This document shows positions 22,118 through 32,650 of a stretch of DNA of 64,000 nt, piece after piece. A program made the position numbers and the translations under genes. The stretch covers positions 62,001 through 126,000 of the forward strand of contig VDMD01000030.1 in assembly GCA_007026445.1 (NCBI GenBank), written 5' to 3'. The stretch is from Schizophyllum amplum. Lineage: Eukaryota; Basidiomycota; Agaricomycetes; Agaricales; Schizophyllaceae. Position 1 is the first letter of the stretch; every line of letters begins with the position of its first letter. The notes under the pieces were generated by a model. It did no database searches. It saw only the letters and a program-made list of their open reading frames with translations, and had not been told where the DNA came from.

Positions 22118-22813
22118 CGGAGATGGTACAGGGCTGCCTTCAAACGCCTTGGTTTTTGTGTGAAGAGATTGCCGACGGAATTAAGAGTGTAAAGTTGGCG
22201 GTTCAGTGACCCCGGAGTATGTCCAAGTGGATGCTTGGAGAACAAGGTTATGAACGGAGAATCAGATGAGAGTTGAACGAGAGCCACGGCCCACGAGCCA
22301 CGGCCGATGACGCAATTTGCCGATTACACGTGATTTGCACGCCGCGTCGCGACTCGGCAAGGCGCGGCGCGTCACGCCGTCACAGATTGACTTGCAGGTT
22401 GACCACCATCGTCTACGCCATTCATTTGCGCTCGGGCTCTTAAATTTCTCTCTCAAACGTCTATCAGTATTATACATTGCACGCAACATGTGAGCTTTTC
22501 GCTTTCGTTCACGCGCAAAACTTGCAAAATCATCCTAATTGAACTTCGAGATCCTGCGAGGGAGCTCGCACTACCTTTCACCGACCCTCCCGTCGGGTGC
22601 GCGGCGCAACTTGGGCCCGACGTGCCACGCGAATGTTCGAGCGGCGGCGGCGCAGTCGTCAAGGCATGCTGGAGCCATTCGTTGGGCGGCAGCTCAGTTG
22701 CAGATCCCGGATGGGCGTCTCTACGATGACTTTGGGGCATCAACAAAAGCGACGCACGGGACTGTTAGGCGGTGCGGTCTACCTTCATCCGCGTGAGGCG
22801 TCCCGTATCAGAG
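22118..22813. other. Intergenic, orphan promoter-like module
   Basis: Contains CACGTG (22327-22332) and, on the plus strand, GACCACCATCGTC (22401-22413), in the order and spacing seen before other FunK1 genes. But no FunK1 N-terminus follows on the plus strand; the next recognisable sequence is a minus-strand FunK1 tail from 23200. This may be the promoter left from a lost divergent partner. Otherwise I see nothing here. Confidence 0.4.
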
Positions 22814-23200
22814 CTACGCTCCTACACAACGAAGTTTTATGGTATCAGCGGCCGTCTTCGCTTTCTTCACAGGGTGCCCATGCGCCACCAAGGTGCGCTC
22901 CGAGCCGTCGTTGTATTCCGACGGCGCTGCCGCCTTGTTCCGCGTTCGTGACGCCCGCGTCTTCGCCCCCTTGGGCGCCTGCGGCTGAACACCACCCCTC
23001 TTCCACTTCGGACGGCCCAGACCCTTGTCACCATCTATGGAGGGTGACCCGTCGGTCTTTACCAGCGTATTCGGACCGTCGCTATGCGCGGACTGCCTCG
23101 TTCGGATGTGGCGGTCGAATATGGCAAGAACATCGGCGTGGGATGCCATTTGCAGCTCTTCCGTCTCTGGGATCCTGGGAGCGTGCGTCCACTGCTTCTT
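22814..23200 (-). pseudogene. FunK1 C-terminal relic
   Basis: Reads HADVLAIFDRHIRTRQS, then a linker with KWKRGG, then NDGSERTLVAHGHPVKKAKT. This is the region after the kinase core (compare HADVLSVFDRHIWARQ in the gene at 44258). No catalytic loop lies upstream. Similar in detail to the plus-strand relic at 42480-42830, so both derive from the same lost subfamily. Confidence 0.65.
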
Positions 23201-23408
23201 ACCCATGTCTACTAAAGCTAACGATGCAATAGTGGAATCCTGCATGGAGCGTCGCGACGATGTACGTGCAAGCCAGCTAGCTCATGCCCATAATCCTTCC
23301 CCAGCGCCCCGCAGACTCATGTTGTCACACATCGCTGCTGTATCCCTACACCGACTCCCCACAACACCTCTCGTCCTATCTTACGCACCACACTGACCAC
23401 ATCCCCAG

Positions 23409-23844
23409 TCTCACCGGCCTCCTCTCGTTCATGCTCTCCGACGAGATCACCACGGGCTCCGTCAACAGCTCACCCGCCCACAAGCGCGGCTTTGCCGCCC
23501 AGAGCCACACGTGGAATATCCAGCAGCCCCGCTTCCGTGAAGCATTCTCTGAGGTGCGTCAGTACCCAATCTACGACAAGAACCCATTTCTGACCACCAT
23601 TCTGCAGTACGCTACCTCGCAAATGCGCGACCTGCCGAACATGGGCGAGAAGGAGCGCGGCAGGCGCACCGGGCGCAAGACCTGCGCCGGCGAACGGTAC
23701 AGGCTCTGCAGCGGGCACGGGCGCAAATCCCCCAGCAGCAGGCGCAAATGGCTCAGCGGCGGGGCGGTGCTGTGGGAGAAGTGGCGTTGGGGGGTGCTGA
23801 TCGTGTTGGCGATCATGGTGTCGAGAATTTCAATGCCGAAGTAG
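23409..23844 (+). pseudogene. Ubc6-type E2 ubiquitin-conjugating enzyme, 3' fragment
   Basis: Exon 23409-23553 encodes LTGLLSFMLSDEITTGS, then KRGFAAQSHTWNIQQPRFRE. A 54-bp GT-AG intron (23554-23607) follows, then YATSQMRDLPNMGEKE and, at the end, EKWRWGVLIVLAIMVSR, a C-terminal membrane anchor. This is the layout of the ER tail-anchored E2 Ubc6/UBE2J family (degradation of misfolded ER proteins). The catalytic half with the active-site Cys is absent. The linker between MGEKE and the anchor reads as the expected Ala/Pro-rich stretch only in a shifted frame, so two compensating frameshifts are likely. It abuts a FunK1 relic at about 23245. Confidence 0.75.
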
Positions 23845-23846
23845 GG

Positions 23847-23990
23847 CGAATTCGGCGTCGAAGTAGGGCGCGGCGTCGAAGTGGGGCGGGCGCGACGTCG
23901 CAAGAGGGTGAGCGCGCGGCGTCGCAAGAGGGTGAGGGGAACTTGGCAAGAGAGCAGGTTGATGTCGGCGTCGAAGCAGGGCAAAGTATA
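23847..23990 (+). repeat. Short imperfect tandem repeats
   Basis: Units of the type GGCGTCGAAGTAGGGC and GGCGTCGCAAGAGGGTGAG recur directly after the Ubc6 fragment. Local minisatellite, not coding. Confidence 0.6.
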
Positions 23991-24239
23991 GGAAGGCGGG
24001 TAAATATCTAATCTGTGGCGACGGATCTCTGTATATCGTTATACCTGCACAATCTCTTGGATTAAAACACCAGCACTGTCTTCGTGAGCTTTGCCGGCCC
24101 CCTGTGGTGAGTTCTGTTGGTCTATCCATACTTTTGTTCTCCATCTCTCATTGATGTTCATAACTCGTGTTACCTTCGCACTCAAGTACTCATCGACATC
24201 CTCGAGCCCATTTTCATCTACTTCTTCCTGCCTTACCCT

Positions 24240-24610
24240 TCGGCAGCCGTACGTCGTAGCTCCAGATGGGGTTTGCCTGGGAGTCCGTCGATGCCGGCAA
24301 GTCTGATACCCAAGCAGCAGTGTCGCACGGCCGCCCAACTGGTCGCACGACACACTCGTCGCATACTGGGCTGGCGATATCTGCGAACCCGTCGCCTCCG
24401 ACAACATTTCGCCTTCAGTAGGGGGCTTCGCCGCATGTCCATACGGGTTCCCTGAACATCTGCCTGGGAGACTACCCACACAGTCTTGATGACGAGGTTT
24501 TTGTCGCTGACCGAGGGTCAGGGTCGACAGCGCCAGCATATCGTTCCCCGCCCTCGGATGCCCCTCGTGAGATATGCAGACATTGCCATCATCGGAAATA
24601 ATTGTCGATT
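24240..24610 (-). pseudogene. Small FunK1 relic (kinase N-lobe)
   Basis: The minus strand reads GRGTICWRCR (different frame) then, with disturbed frames, PTEGEMLSEATG. This corresponds to RGTVCWRCRR ... PTEGDFLRMAS around the ATP lysine in intact paralogues. Only two blocks are recognisable, so the assignment is tentative. The flanks 23990-24240 and 24610-25046 contain no other gene I can identify. Confidence 0.4.
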
Positions 24611-25046
24611 TATGGGACGCGAACGGCGCTTAAAAACTAGGGACGAACCCTCGACATCCTTTCAACCAGAGGCAAAACCGATTCACCAAGCATCCATTCC
24701 GTCGTAGATAATGCATTAGCATATACATATGAGTACATGATATTTCACGTTGACTGCGTCGACCTCAACCCTGCCTCAACCCAACGACTCCCCGTGCCGC
24801 GCGACGCGTCGTACACCGCTTCGACGGCACTCCTTGGCCCCACCTGCGTCTACGCGACGCTGCGCGCGCGCTGGAATAGCGCTACGGCGGAGGGCCGAAG
24901 ACAAGGTGTTCGCGCTCGGAAGTGAACACGCCGGCGTCACAGTTAGGACGCGGCGGCGGTGGCGGCAGCGAACATGCCTGTTGGGTCGCCGTCGGATGCA
25001 TCACTGCGCAGGCTCCCAATAATCGCGTGAGGAGCGATATATGTGC

Positions 25047-27347
25047 TCAAGCAGCGTGGTCGACCTTCTTGCGCTTCGATAAGCGGGTCGAACTCTCCGT
25101 GCTCGCCTTCCGTTTGCTCGTGGATGAATTGCCGAATTCCTTCGTCGTCGATATCGTCTCCTCAGACGTATGACACGGCTCGACAGAAGTGCTCTCCGAG
25201 TCATCGCTGCCGTGGTGATGAGGCGACAAAACGTTTGTTCGTCGTGTCGGCGCAGGCGAAGCGCCTGACTCTGCGTCGTCTGTCGTAGCGACCGAGCCCC
25301 TCTTCCGCTTCCGTCGTTCCTCGGCGCTGCTGCACTCGGCGACAGTAGCGAGCTCGCGGGCGCTCTGCTCTTCAGCCGACGCACGCTCGCGCTCGGACCG
25401 CAGGGGCTGGATATGCCGATCGAGAACCTCGAGCACGTCGTGATGCGTGACCTTCCTGGACCAGTTGCGCAAGATAACCGTCCGCAACTCGCAGACGAGA
25501 TCCCTCATGTCGTCGAAGTAGGGGTCGAAGACGCTGTCCAAGAACGTCCGAAATTGGTCGTCCTCGTACTCGTACATGATGACGGCCTTCCGGTCGCCGT
25601 CCCCCGTCATCCATGCGCTCATCGGGGAGTCGGTAAGGTCGAAATTCTCGCGAGGCGTGTTCGAAGGGCCGGAATAGGTCGCGCATACGATCATGAGAAC
25701 ATAGAGGAACGACTCCAGGTCGTGCCACGGGCCGTGCGCGACGCGGTCTGAGTATTGGACGATGTCGCACGCCATATAAGGCAGAGTACCCTAGGGAAGT
25801 TCGTCAGTTTCAGAAGCCCAAATTACTAGCGGGTTGCGCTAGACATACCGCTCTGCGGCCTATTGGGCCAACTCCGTGCTCCTCTTGAACGACGATCGCA
25901 CAGTCAAGGTCTATGAGAAGTCCTCGCCGAAGCGGCGATCCCTGCTCGACCTGCATCATGACGTTGTTGCCGCTAATGTCGCAATGCAGCACGTTTGCTT
26001 CATAGAGATCCCAGTGAGCTACATGCTTCGTTAGTGCACATTCTGCAGATCGCACATGCCATGCTCACCTTTGATCGAGTCGCGGAGAACAGAAAGAAGC
26101 TCTTCTTTCGAAGAGAAATGCTTCAGCGGCTGAGCATACGGCTCGAGCACGAGACGACGCAGTTCAAGTTGCGGGATCAGGCTGAGAAGCGCGCACCGCT
26201 CCGAAGACTCCTTCAACAATTCACGCAATTCTCTTGTCCCATAGGTCGACCCGTTGGGTCGCAGGACCGGTTCCTCGCAGACCAGAGATGTTACGCCATC
26301 GATTCTGCATGCCATCTCGAGAAGTTCACCCTCCGTCGGATGTCGCCTTTTGTTTTCCCAGACACTTTTCACAACGAGGTCCTGGTCGCTGTTCGGTAGC
26401 CGACATCGCCAGCAGGTGGTTCGTCCGTCGATGCTCTTCTTGTAGGACAGCGTCTCCATGATTTCGTACTCCAAGCTACCGACGGTCACAAACCGCCGAC
26501 CGTCGCGCGAGACGATCGTTGGGTCCTTTCCGCCATAGCTTTTGTCGAGGAGCGTCAGTCCCATTACGATGCGGACGAAGATGACCGGATTGTCGTTGAT
26601 ACTGTATGGCGTGGAAGTGACGAGCCCCGCGCGGTCATAACAAGCCAGCTGAATGACGTCGCCCGCGAGGACGAGGCCAACGTGGAAGAGCCGATCCTGT
26701 TGACTCGCAAAGACATTCGCGGCGCCACTCGACAAGCGCCGAAGGGCATGCGGCAGGAGCTCCGGTCCGGACACGATCTGGACGTCGCAGAGGACATCCG
26801 CCCACTGCACATCATCCAGCCCAGAGTCGACAAGTGCGATGCCGGTTACTTGGCCGGCGGGGCCGTCCAGAGACGTGCGCGTGCTCTCGGTGACGACCCA
26901 CTGGCGAGGAGTACGGGGAATAGGATTGTTCATTCCGAGATGGCCACGCGAACAACAGCGAGTAACTCTGTTGAGGAACTGGGCTGATGCGCGATATTGT
27001 TGTCCCGGGTCGGCATGGAGGGACGGGGAGGCATAGTTGAGCCACCTGCTCTCTTTTAGGGAGTAGAGTATAGTGTCCAGAGAGCCTGTGATTAGACTAG
27101 GAGGGGTAGGGAAGATGCTGTTCGGGTACAAGGTGGTGATCATGCCCGAAATTTCGACGGAGGCTTCCTCGAGAGCCGCAGCCGCATCATTTTCCAGACA
27201 CGCCTGCGACTGAAGTACACACGTGGATGGACGCTCGGGCAGCCTCGTGAAAGGGTACGGGCGAGAAGAAGTGGCTTTTGACTTGCGGATAGTAGACTTG
27301 TCTGCATGGAGCTGCGCATGGGTTCGTTGCAAGACCGTGTGTGACAT
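25047..27347 (-). CDS. FunK1 protein kinase, nuclear-tail type (intact)
   Basis: Exons (minus) 27347-26069, 26018-25849 and 25790-25047 give 730 residues in phase. Same block order as the gene at 19860: LEEASVEISGM, WADVLCDVQIV, GAANVFASQQDRLFHVG, CWRCR, LVVKSVW, LHCDISGNN (catalytic D440; Gly replaces the usual Asp after Ser), LLIDLD, HDLESFLYVL, tail SKRKKVDHAA. The N-terminus has about 10 extra residues relative to its neighbour (SHTVLQRTHAQLHADKS), so an internal Met is a possible alternative start. Divergent from the gene at 27797. Confidence 0.87.
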
Positions 27348-27796
27348 GTTTGGCTGCGCACGACATGAGATGAGAGATGCGATTCAAGTTGCTTACGCAC
27401 CTGCTGTTTGCATAGCTTTGGCAGCCCTCAAGCACAATTTGAAGACAGCTAAGATTATGGTGTCCGCGTAACCAGCAGATGTGGCGACTGATGCCACTGT
27501 GCGATGATGGTGGTTTGGGTCAAGGCGTGTTTGTCACTGTCACCTTAGCCCCGTGAGCTGTCCCGTGTTTCGCTTCCGAGTCCGCGTCGTGCCACTGCCA
27601 CGTGGGCCCGTCTACTGTTGTCACAGTAGTCACAATAAATTACGCCTTCGAACCTGACCTGGACCATCATCATCCCCGCCACTCATATCCATCTGACCTG
27701 CATACCGCTAGCTCCTGCCGGCCTCAGGACTCGAAATCTTGCCCAACTCGTGTGTTGGAATCAAGCCCTGCAGCTCCAAGAAGCGGACTCTCATCT
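27348..27796. promoter_or_regulatory. Bidirectional intergenic promoter
   Basis: A central CACGTG (27599-27604) is flanked by CCACCATCATC on the minus strand (27513-27503, towards the left gene) and ACCATCATCATC on the plus strand (27663-27674, towards the right gene). The arrangement parallels the 13117-13642 intergenic region. Confidence 0.5.
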
Positions 27797-30014
27797 ATGT
27801 GCAAGCCCCACATGCCAGTTCCCTATCCTCGTGCGCCTCTGGCCGACCTTGGGATCCAAGTTCTTCCAGACTCTCTCAGCATAGATGAGGACTGCATCAT
27901 TGAAACGGGAGCGCGCTTCTGTTGAAGTTAACGGCTTCCTTCCAATGTTGTACCCCAAAGACATGTTTGCCGCCCACCCAAACACGGTGGTAAACGCTAT
28001 GAGAACGAACCTCTACGACATGCAAACACGGAGGTGGCGAGAATATCCCCCGTCGGAGCCTTCCGAGCAGGAAAACGCGACAGCCGTATTTCTCAACGAG
28101 CTCACTCGCTCCGCCTGGCGTGTGTACGCGGCGCTCGAGAAAAAGCTTCCGTGTTTTGCCCGCCAGTGGGTTGTGACCAGGAGTACTCGGGTTCTCTTGA
28201 ACGGAGAGTCTGTAGAGGTGCCCGGCATCGCGCTCGTATACGCTGGGCTGAAGTCGGTGCAATGGGCCGACATCCTCTGCGACGTACAAATCGTCTCTAG
28301 TGTCGAGCAAATGCCGGAGGCCTTGCGCCGTCTCACCTGCGGTGCTGCCAACGTGTTCGCATCGCAAGGAGATCGCCTCTTCCATATCGGTATCGCTCTC
28401 GCGGGCGACTCTTTCCAGGTCGCTTACTTCGATCGAGCGGGACGTGTCCTATCCGGTATACGCGACGTGCATCGCTGTTGTGTTCTCTTCACGCGGGTCT
28501 TGATGGGTCTCACGATGCTCGACGCATCGTACTGCGGCAAGGACACCTCGATCACGTCGCGCGGCGGGCAGTTCTTTGTGACCGTCGGTGGTCTGGAGTA
28601 CAGGATCGTCGAGACTCTGTCCATCGTCAAGGAGATATGCGGACGAGGTACGGTATGCTGGCGCTGTCGCCGCTCGGACAGCGACAAAGACTACGTTATC
28701 AAGAACATCTGGGCAGATAAACGACAACACCCTACCGAGGGCGACTTCCTCCGAATGGCATCCTCGATCGACGGTATAGCGAACCTCGTTTGCGATGAGC
28801 CTGTTCCGTGGCCCCACGACGAGCAGCGGACGACGGTTTGGCTGCGCGACCTAGTGCAAGGCCCTGACCGTGCGGATGTCCTCAGCGATGTTCCTCATCT
28901 GGAGCTTCGCCGTCTCGTGTTCGACCAGTATGGGCAGCCGCTCGAGGAGTTCGCTACTAAGGACGAGCTCCTACTCGCTCTCCGGGACGCTGTCGAAGGT
29001 GCGTTCATTGAGTCATAAGTCACGATGATGGCGCTGACTCGCCTCGTAGCGCACGAGCAGCTTTACGACAAGAAGGACGTCCTCCACTGCGATATCAGTG
29101 ATAACAACATCCTACTACGCGAAGTGCCAGGATCGTCGCGCCGTCGTGGGCTGTTAATCGATTTGGACTCCGCCGTCGTAGTCAAGCTAGATGGAGAGTA
29201 TAAGCGAGCACCCACGGGCCGTACGGCGGTAAGTCTAATATGACATAGACAATCGTACTACGGCTGACGAGTGCGCGCTCAGGGGACGTTGCCTTTTACC
29301 GCCTGCGCTATTCTTCTCACTCCAGACACCGTTGCGCATTCGCTGTGGCACGACTTGGAGTCCATTCTCTACGTGCTCATGTTCGTCTGCGCGAGCTACG
29401 CCGGACCGTCCAACACTCCACGGACCGACGTCGACGTGCGCTCACTGAAGATAGGACTTTGGCTCGATGGCAATGTGAGCCACAAGACGATAGTCATGTA
29501 CCAATACGACGACGATGAATTCCGCGAGTTCCTGGATCAGAACTTCCACCCGTACTTCGATGACCTCAAGGAGCTAGTGCTTGACTTGCGAACAGCCATT
29601 GCCCGCACTAAATTTGCAACTCATCGCGTCTTTCTTGATATCTTCGACCGCCACATCCGACGAAGACAATCATCCGACGAGCATCCGGCCCCGTCCGCTA
29701 GCACTTCCTGCCCCTCTGGCCAGGACGACGACAGCGAGGAACAACACGCGCCCGAGCGATCTGCGGCCGATGATCCACAGGACGACAGGACCGCCATGCC
29801 GCCACCACCCACGCCGCGCGAGAAAGCGTCTTCATCGTCGTCGCACGCCAGCGATGACTCAGAGGTCACTCTTGTCGAACCGCGCCGCTCTTCCCAGGTG
29901 ACGAAGGAGACGTGCCCTGCGATTACTCGGAGCTCGCCGTCGCCGAAGCGTAAAGCTGTTGAGGAGCAAACAATGCACTTGCCCAAACGGCAGAAGGTGG
30001 ACCATGTCGATTAG
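27797..30014 (+). pseudogene. FunK1 kinase with 1-nt insertion near the N-terminus
   Basis: Paralogue of 13643-15964. Exons 27797-28998, 29050-29228 and 29283-30014. Around 27905 the sequence GAAACGGGAGCGCGCTTC has one base more than the intact copy (GAGACGGAGGGCGCTTC), so the frame with MCKPHMPVPYPRAPL stops at 27925. Everything downstream is open and almost identical to the intact copy, including VIKNIW, LHCDISDNN, LLIDLD, HDLES and PKRQKVDHVD. An ATG at 27885 is in frame with the remainder and could yield a protein lacking about the first 30 residues. So it is either an N-truncated active gene or a very young pseudogene. Its first intron contains an in-frame stop, which confirms that splicing is needed. 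Confidence 0.8.
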
Positions 30015-31348
30015 GCCTGTCGTCCTCTGCTCTCCGGCCTGAAGTTTGGGGAGAGAAGGGGATCGAAGAGCTGTTCTGTACGATCGACGAGCACTTTCCC
30101 ATCAAGGATATGCCGCCGGAACTTGCGTGCTATGTGCGGTCGCTGCTGAGGTTGAGGCGCCTTCGGGTCTTGCGAAGCAGCTTGAGCTGGCAAGGCGTGT
30201 ACACGGGCACCGTATCGCGCGCCCGTTGAGGCCAGGAGAAGAACTGATGAGGAGACGGGGGACATTATCGCCGCGGGAAACAGAGAGGCGGTGAATACTT
30301 ATACCACTTATGCATGCCGATGGGCAAGTTGGAATCACTTCCATTTTTCACTTATATATACTGGAAAAGTTTTTGTGAGCCTCTACCGAGTTCAGATGTG
30401 AGTTACTGTGTTCTTGATTAGTCGAAACTCGACTGCACGAGCGTGTACGCCAAGGATTGGCATTGGGCGTCAGACGCGCAAATTCCCCGTCAATATGCAT
30501 CAGTAACCCAGGCCGAAGAGCGTCGTCGCTACCTACAGTCGGTACACGTCGGTGGCTTGCGCGTCAAGTTGGTGGGTCACTCGCTCAACCCGTCATATAT
30601 CATAGCCCAAGAGTCAAGACGGACTATCTGGTATTCAGAAAGTAGATGTCGTTATGGTTAGATACACGATGACATCGACGAAGCTGTATCTACTAACCTA
30701 CCTTTCAAGCGAGCGTAGACTGACCGGCCGACATGCTCATTTTGTGATTAGGGCACTCGCGAAGGCGACATCGAGCGTGCACCGGTTAGCGACGCCGATA
30801 GACCGTCAGCGGCGCCGAGCTCCAGCATGAATGTTGAACCTCTGCGCCAGCGTCTGATCTCTGACGACCGGCGTCGTTATAATGGGCGATATGCCGGCCT
30901 CAGAGCATCCAGAGAGTAGCCAACGGCACGTCCCTCCGCATGAGGCTAGTGATACGATCGCCGACAGCGCCTATCGGTCGCAAACAACCCTCCACTTTGG
31001 AACGAGATATCAGGTATACGTGAAATGCATCCAGGAGCATGCATAATGAGTAGATGAAGGGCATGAGCAGGGGAAATGAGATGAGCCGCAGCCAAGGGGT
31101 CATCAGAACGATCGAGCAAAGTTGTGAAAGAGCATGTCGGAAGAGAAATCTGGATACAAGTGAATAACAGTTATGAAAGGGTGAGGGTGGAGGAGGACAG
31201 TGAGGATGATGAGAGGTAGGAGGCGAAGAGGGGATTTGAGAACCACAGCGCCGCGACAGAAAGATGCAGGCCCTATTCGGCTTCCCGCCCTTCGATGGTT
31301 GCTCTGCAATGCCTTCACAAGGTGGACGATCACTCACGCTAACTCCTC

Positions 31349-32075
31349 TTACTTCGTCCGGTGCGGTAGGTGCAGAACGTGGTTGCCGAGCTCGATGCCG
31401 GAGCGCAGGTACGCGCCGATCATCTTCGCGATAGAGGTGGTGCGGTCTGTGAGGCCTTGAGGAGCGGTTAGGTTCTGGTCGGTGTCAGGCGACTGGACAG
31501 AGGGAGGGGAAAATGGCAAAAGATGCTAAGCGGGCGCGATGGTAAGAGAGAAAGGGTGCGCGAGCAGACGCGCCCGGACGCGAAGAATGAGAGGAGAGCG
31601 CGTGGACGTGACGAACAATGGAGGGTGGAAGTGCAGGTCGAGGAAGCATAAGGCGCGGATGCGTGTTGGAGATGGGGTGGTGGATCGAGCGTGACGAGAC
31701 TTGCAGCCATTCCCAGCCCCAAACAGTCCGACGCGCGCCAGTCCATCTTGTCCAACGAGTTCAGCCCCAGCCGGTCCTTCCTGCCCGCCCGCGTCCACGT
31801 AGCGCAGAAGACTCTCGACTAACACAAGATCCAGCCTCTTCCCTCTGGAGCCCCATCCACCACACGCCCAGATACGAGCCAGAAGTTAGAACTCACCCGG
31901 AAACTTCATCGGCTCAACTTGCACGCCCTCCTCCGCGAGCTGCTCCTATATAGCACCGTCGTCTGCGTCGACTTCTCCGAGCGGTTGAGACTCTCGATGA
32001 TGGTGAATGCGCCGCAAGAAGGCATGGTGATTCGAGCGGTATCGCTCAACGTTGGCGTCGTCGTGATTCGTGATG
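31349..32075 (-). pseudogene. Thymidylate kinase 5' fragment, copy 2
   Basis: Exon 1 (about 32075-31897) reads GAFTIIESLNRSEKSTQTTV and, after a frame slip at an inserted TATAGG-like stretch, QLAEEGVQVEPMKFP. Exon 2 (31446-31349, 98 bp) reads DRTTSIAKMIGAYLRSGIEL and ends HLPHRTK-stop, exactly as in copy 1. Unlike copy 1 it keeps KSTQ, but the first P-loop Gly (EGxD) has become Ser. The shared stop shows the fragment was already dead before the duplication; the P-loops then decayed separately. Confidence 0.75.
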
Positions 32076-32650
32076 ATGAAGGCGTGGTATATCTCTCAGG
32101 AGTACATCTGTTGCTGTCGATATGGCATTGATATCGACGTTCGTGCGCTGTCTGGTGGGTATTCCTTTGCCTAGCGTCGACGAGGCGAGCTTCAGGAACG
32201 AAATGTTATATGATGAGCGGAGAGAACAAAAGACTCAGAGCGTCGCGTAACGTCACGCGACGCGTTCGTCACAACAACACACCGCTCCCGAGTACTCAAC
32301 GGGAATTTTGCTTTACAGGAGTTGATACTGAGAGACATAAATACAATGACTATACAATAGATCATACCCACACGCCACAGCCGTCGCCCCTCTCTCGAAC
32401 GGCCCACACTCGTGCCACTCTATCAGGCGAGCTCCCCTCCCATTAGCCTCTGCTCCCCGGACGCGCGGCGCTCTCGAGCTGGCGTGCTCTGCGAGTCCGG
32501 ACTCGTCTGCGCTGCTTCGGCTTCCCGGGCGCCCGTGGCGGCGACGGCAGGAGATCGTATCTGCTCGGTGTGCAATACGTCGGTGGATGCATGATTACAG
32601 TTCGCGCGCTGAACTGCGCGACCCCGTCTTCCTCCTCGCCCACAGCAGTG

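Noticed and set aside
23284..23408. Coding exon upstream of the Ubc6 fragment
   Set aside because: The sequence ends in a polypyrimidine-CAG acceptor and shows no E2 residues. It is probably the remainder of an intron cut at the junction.
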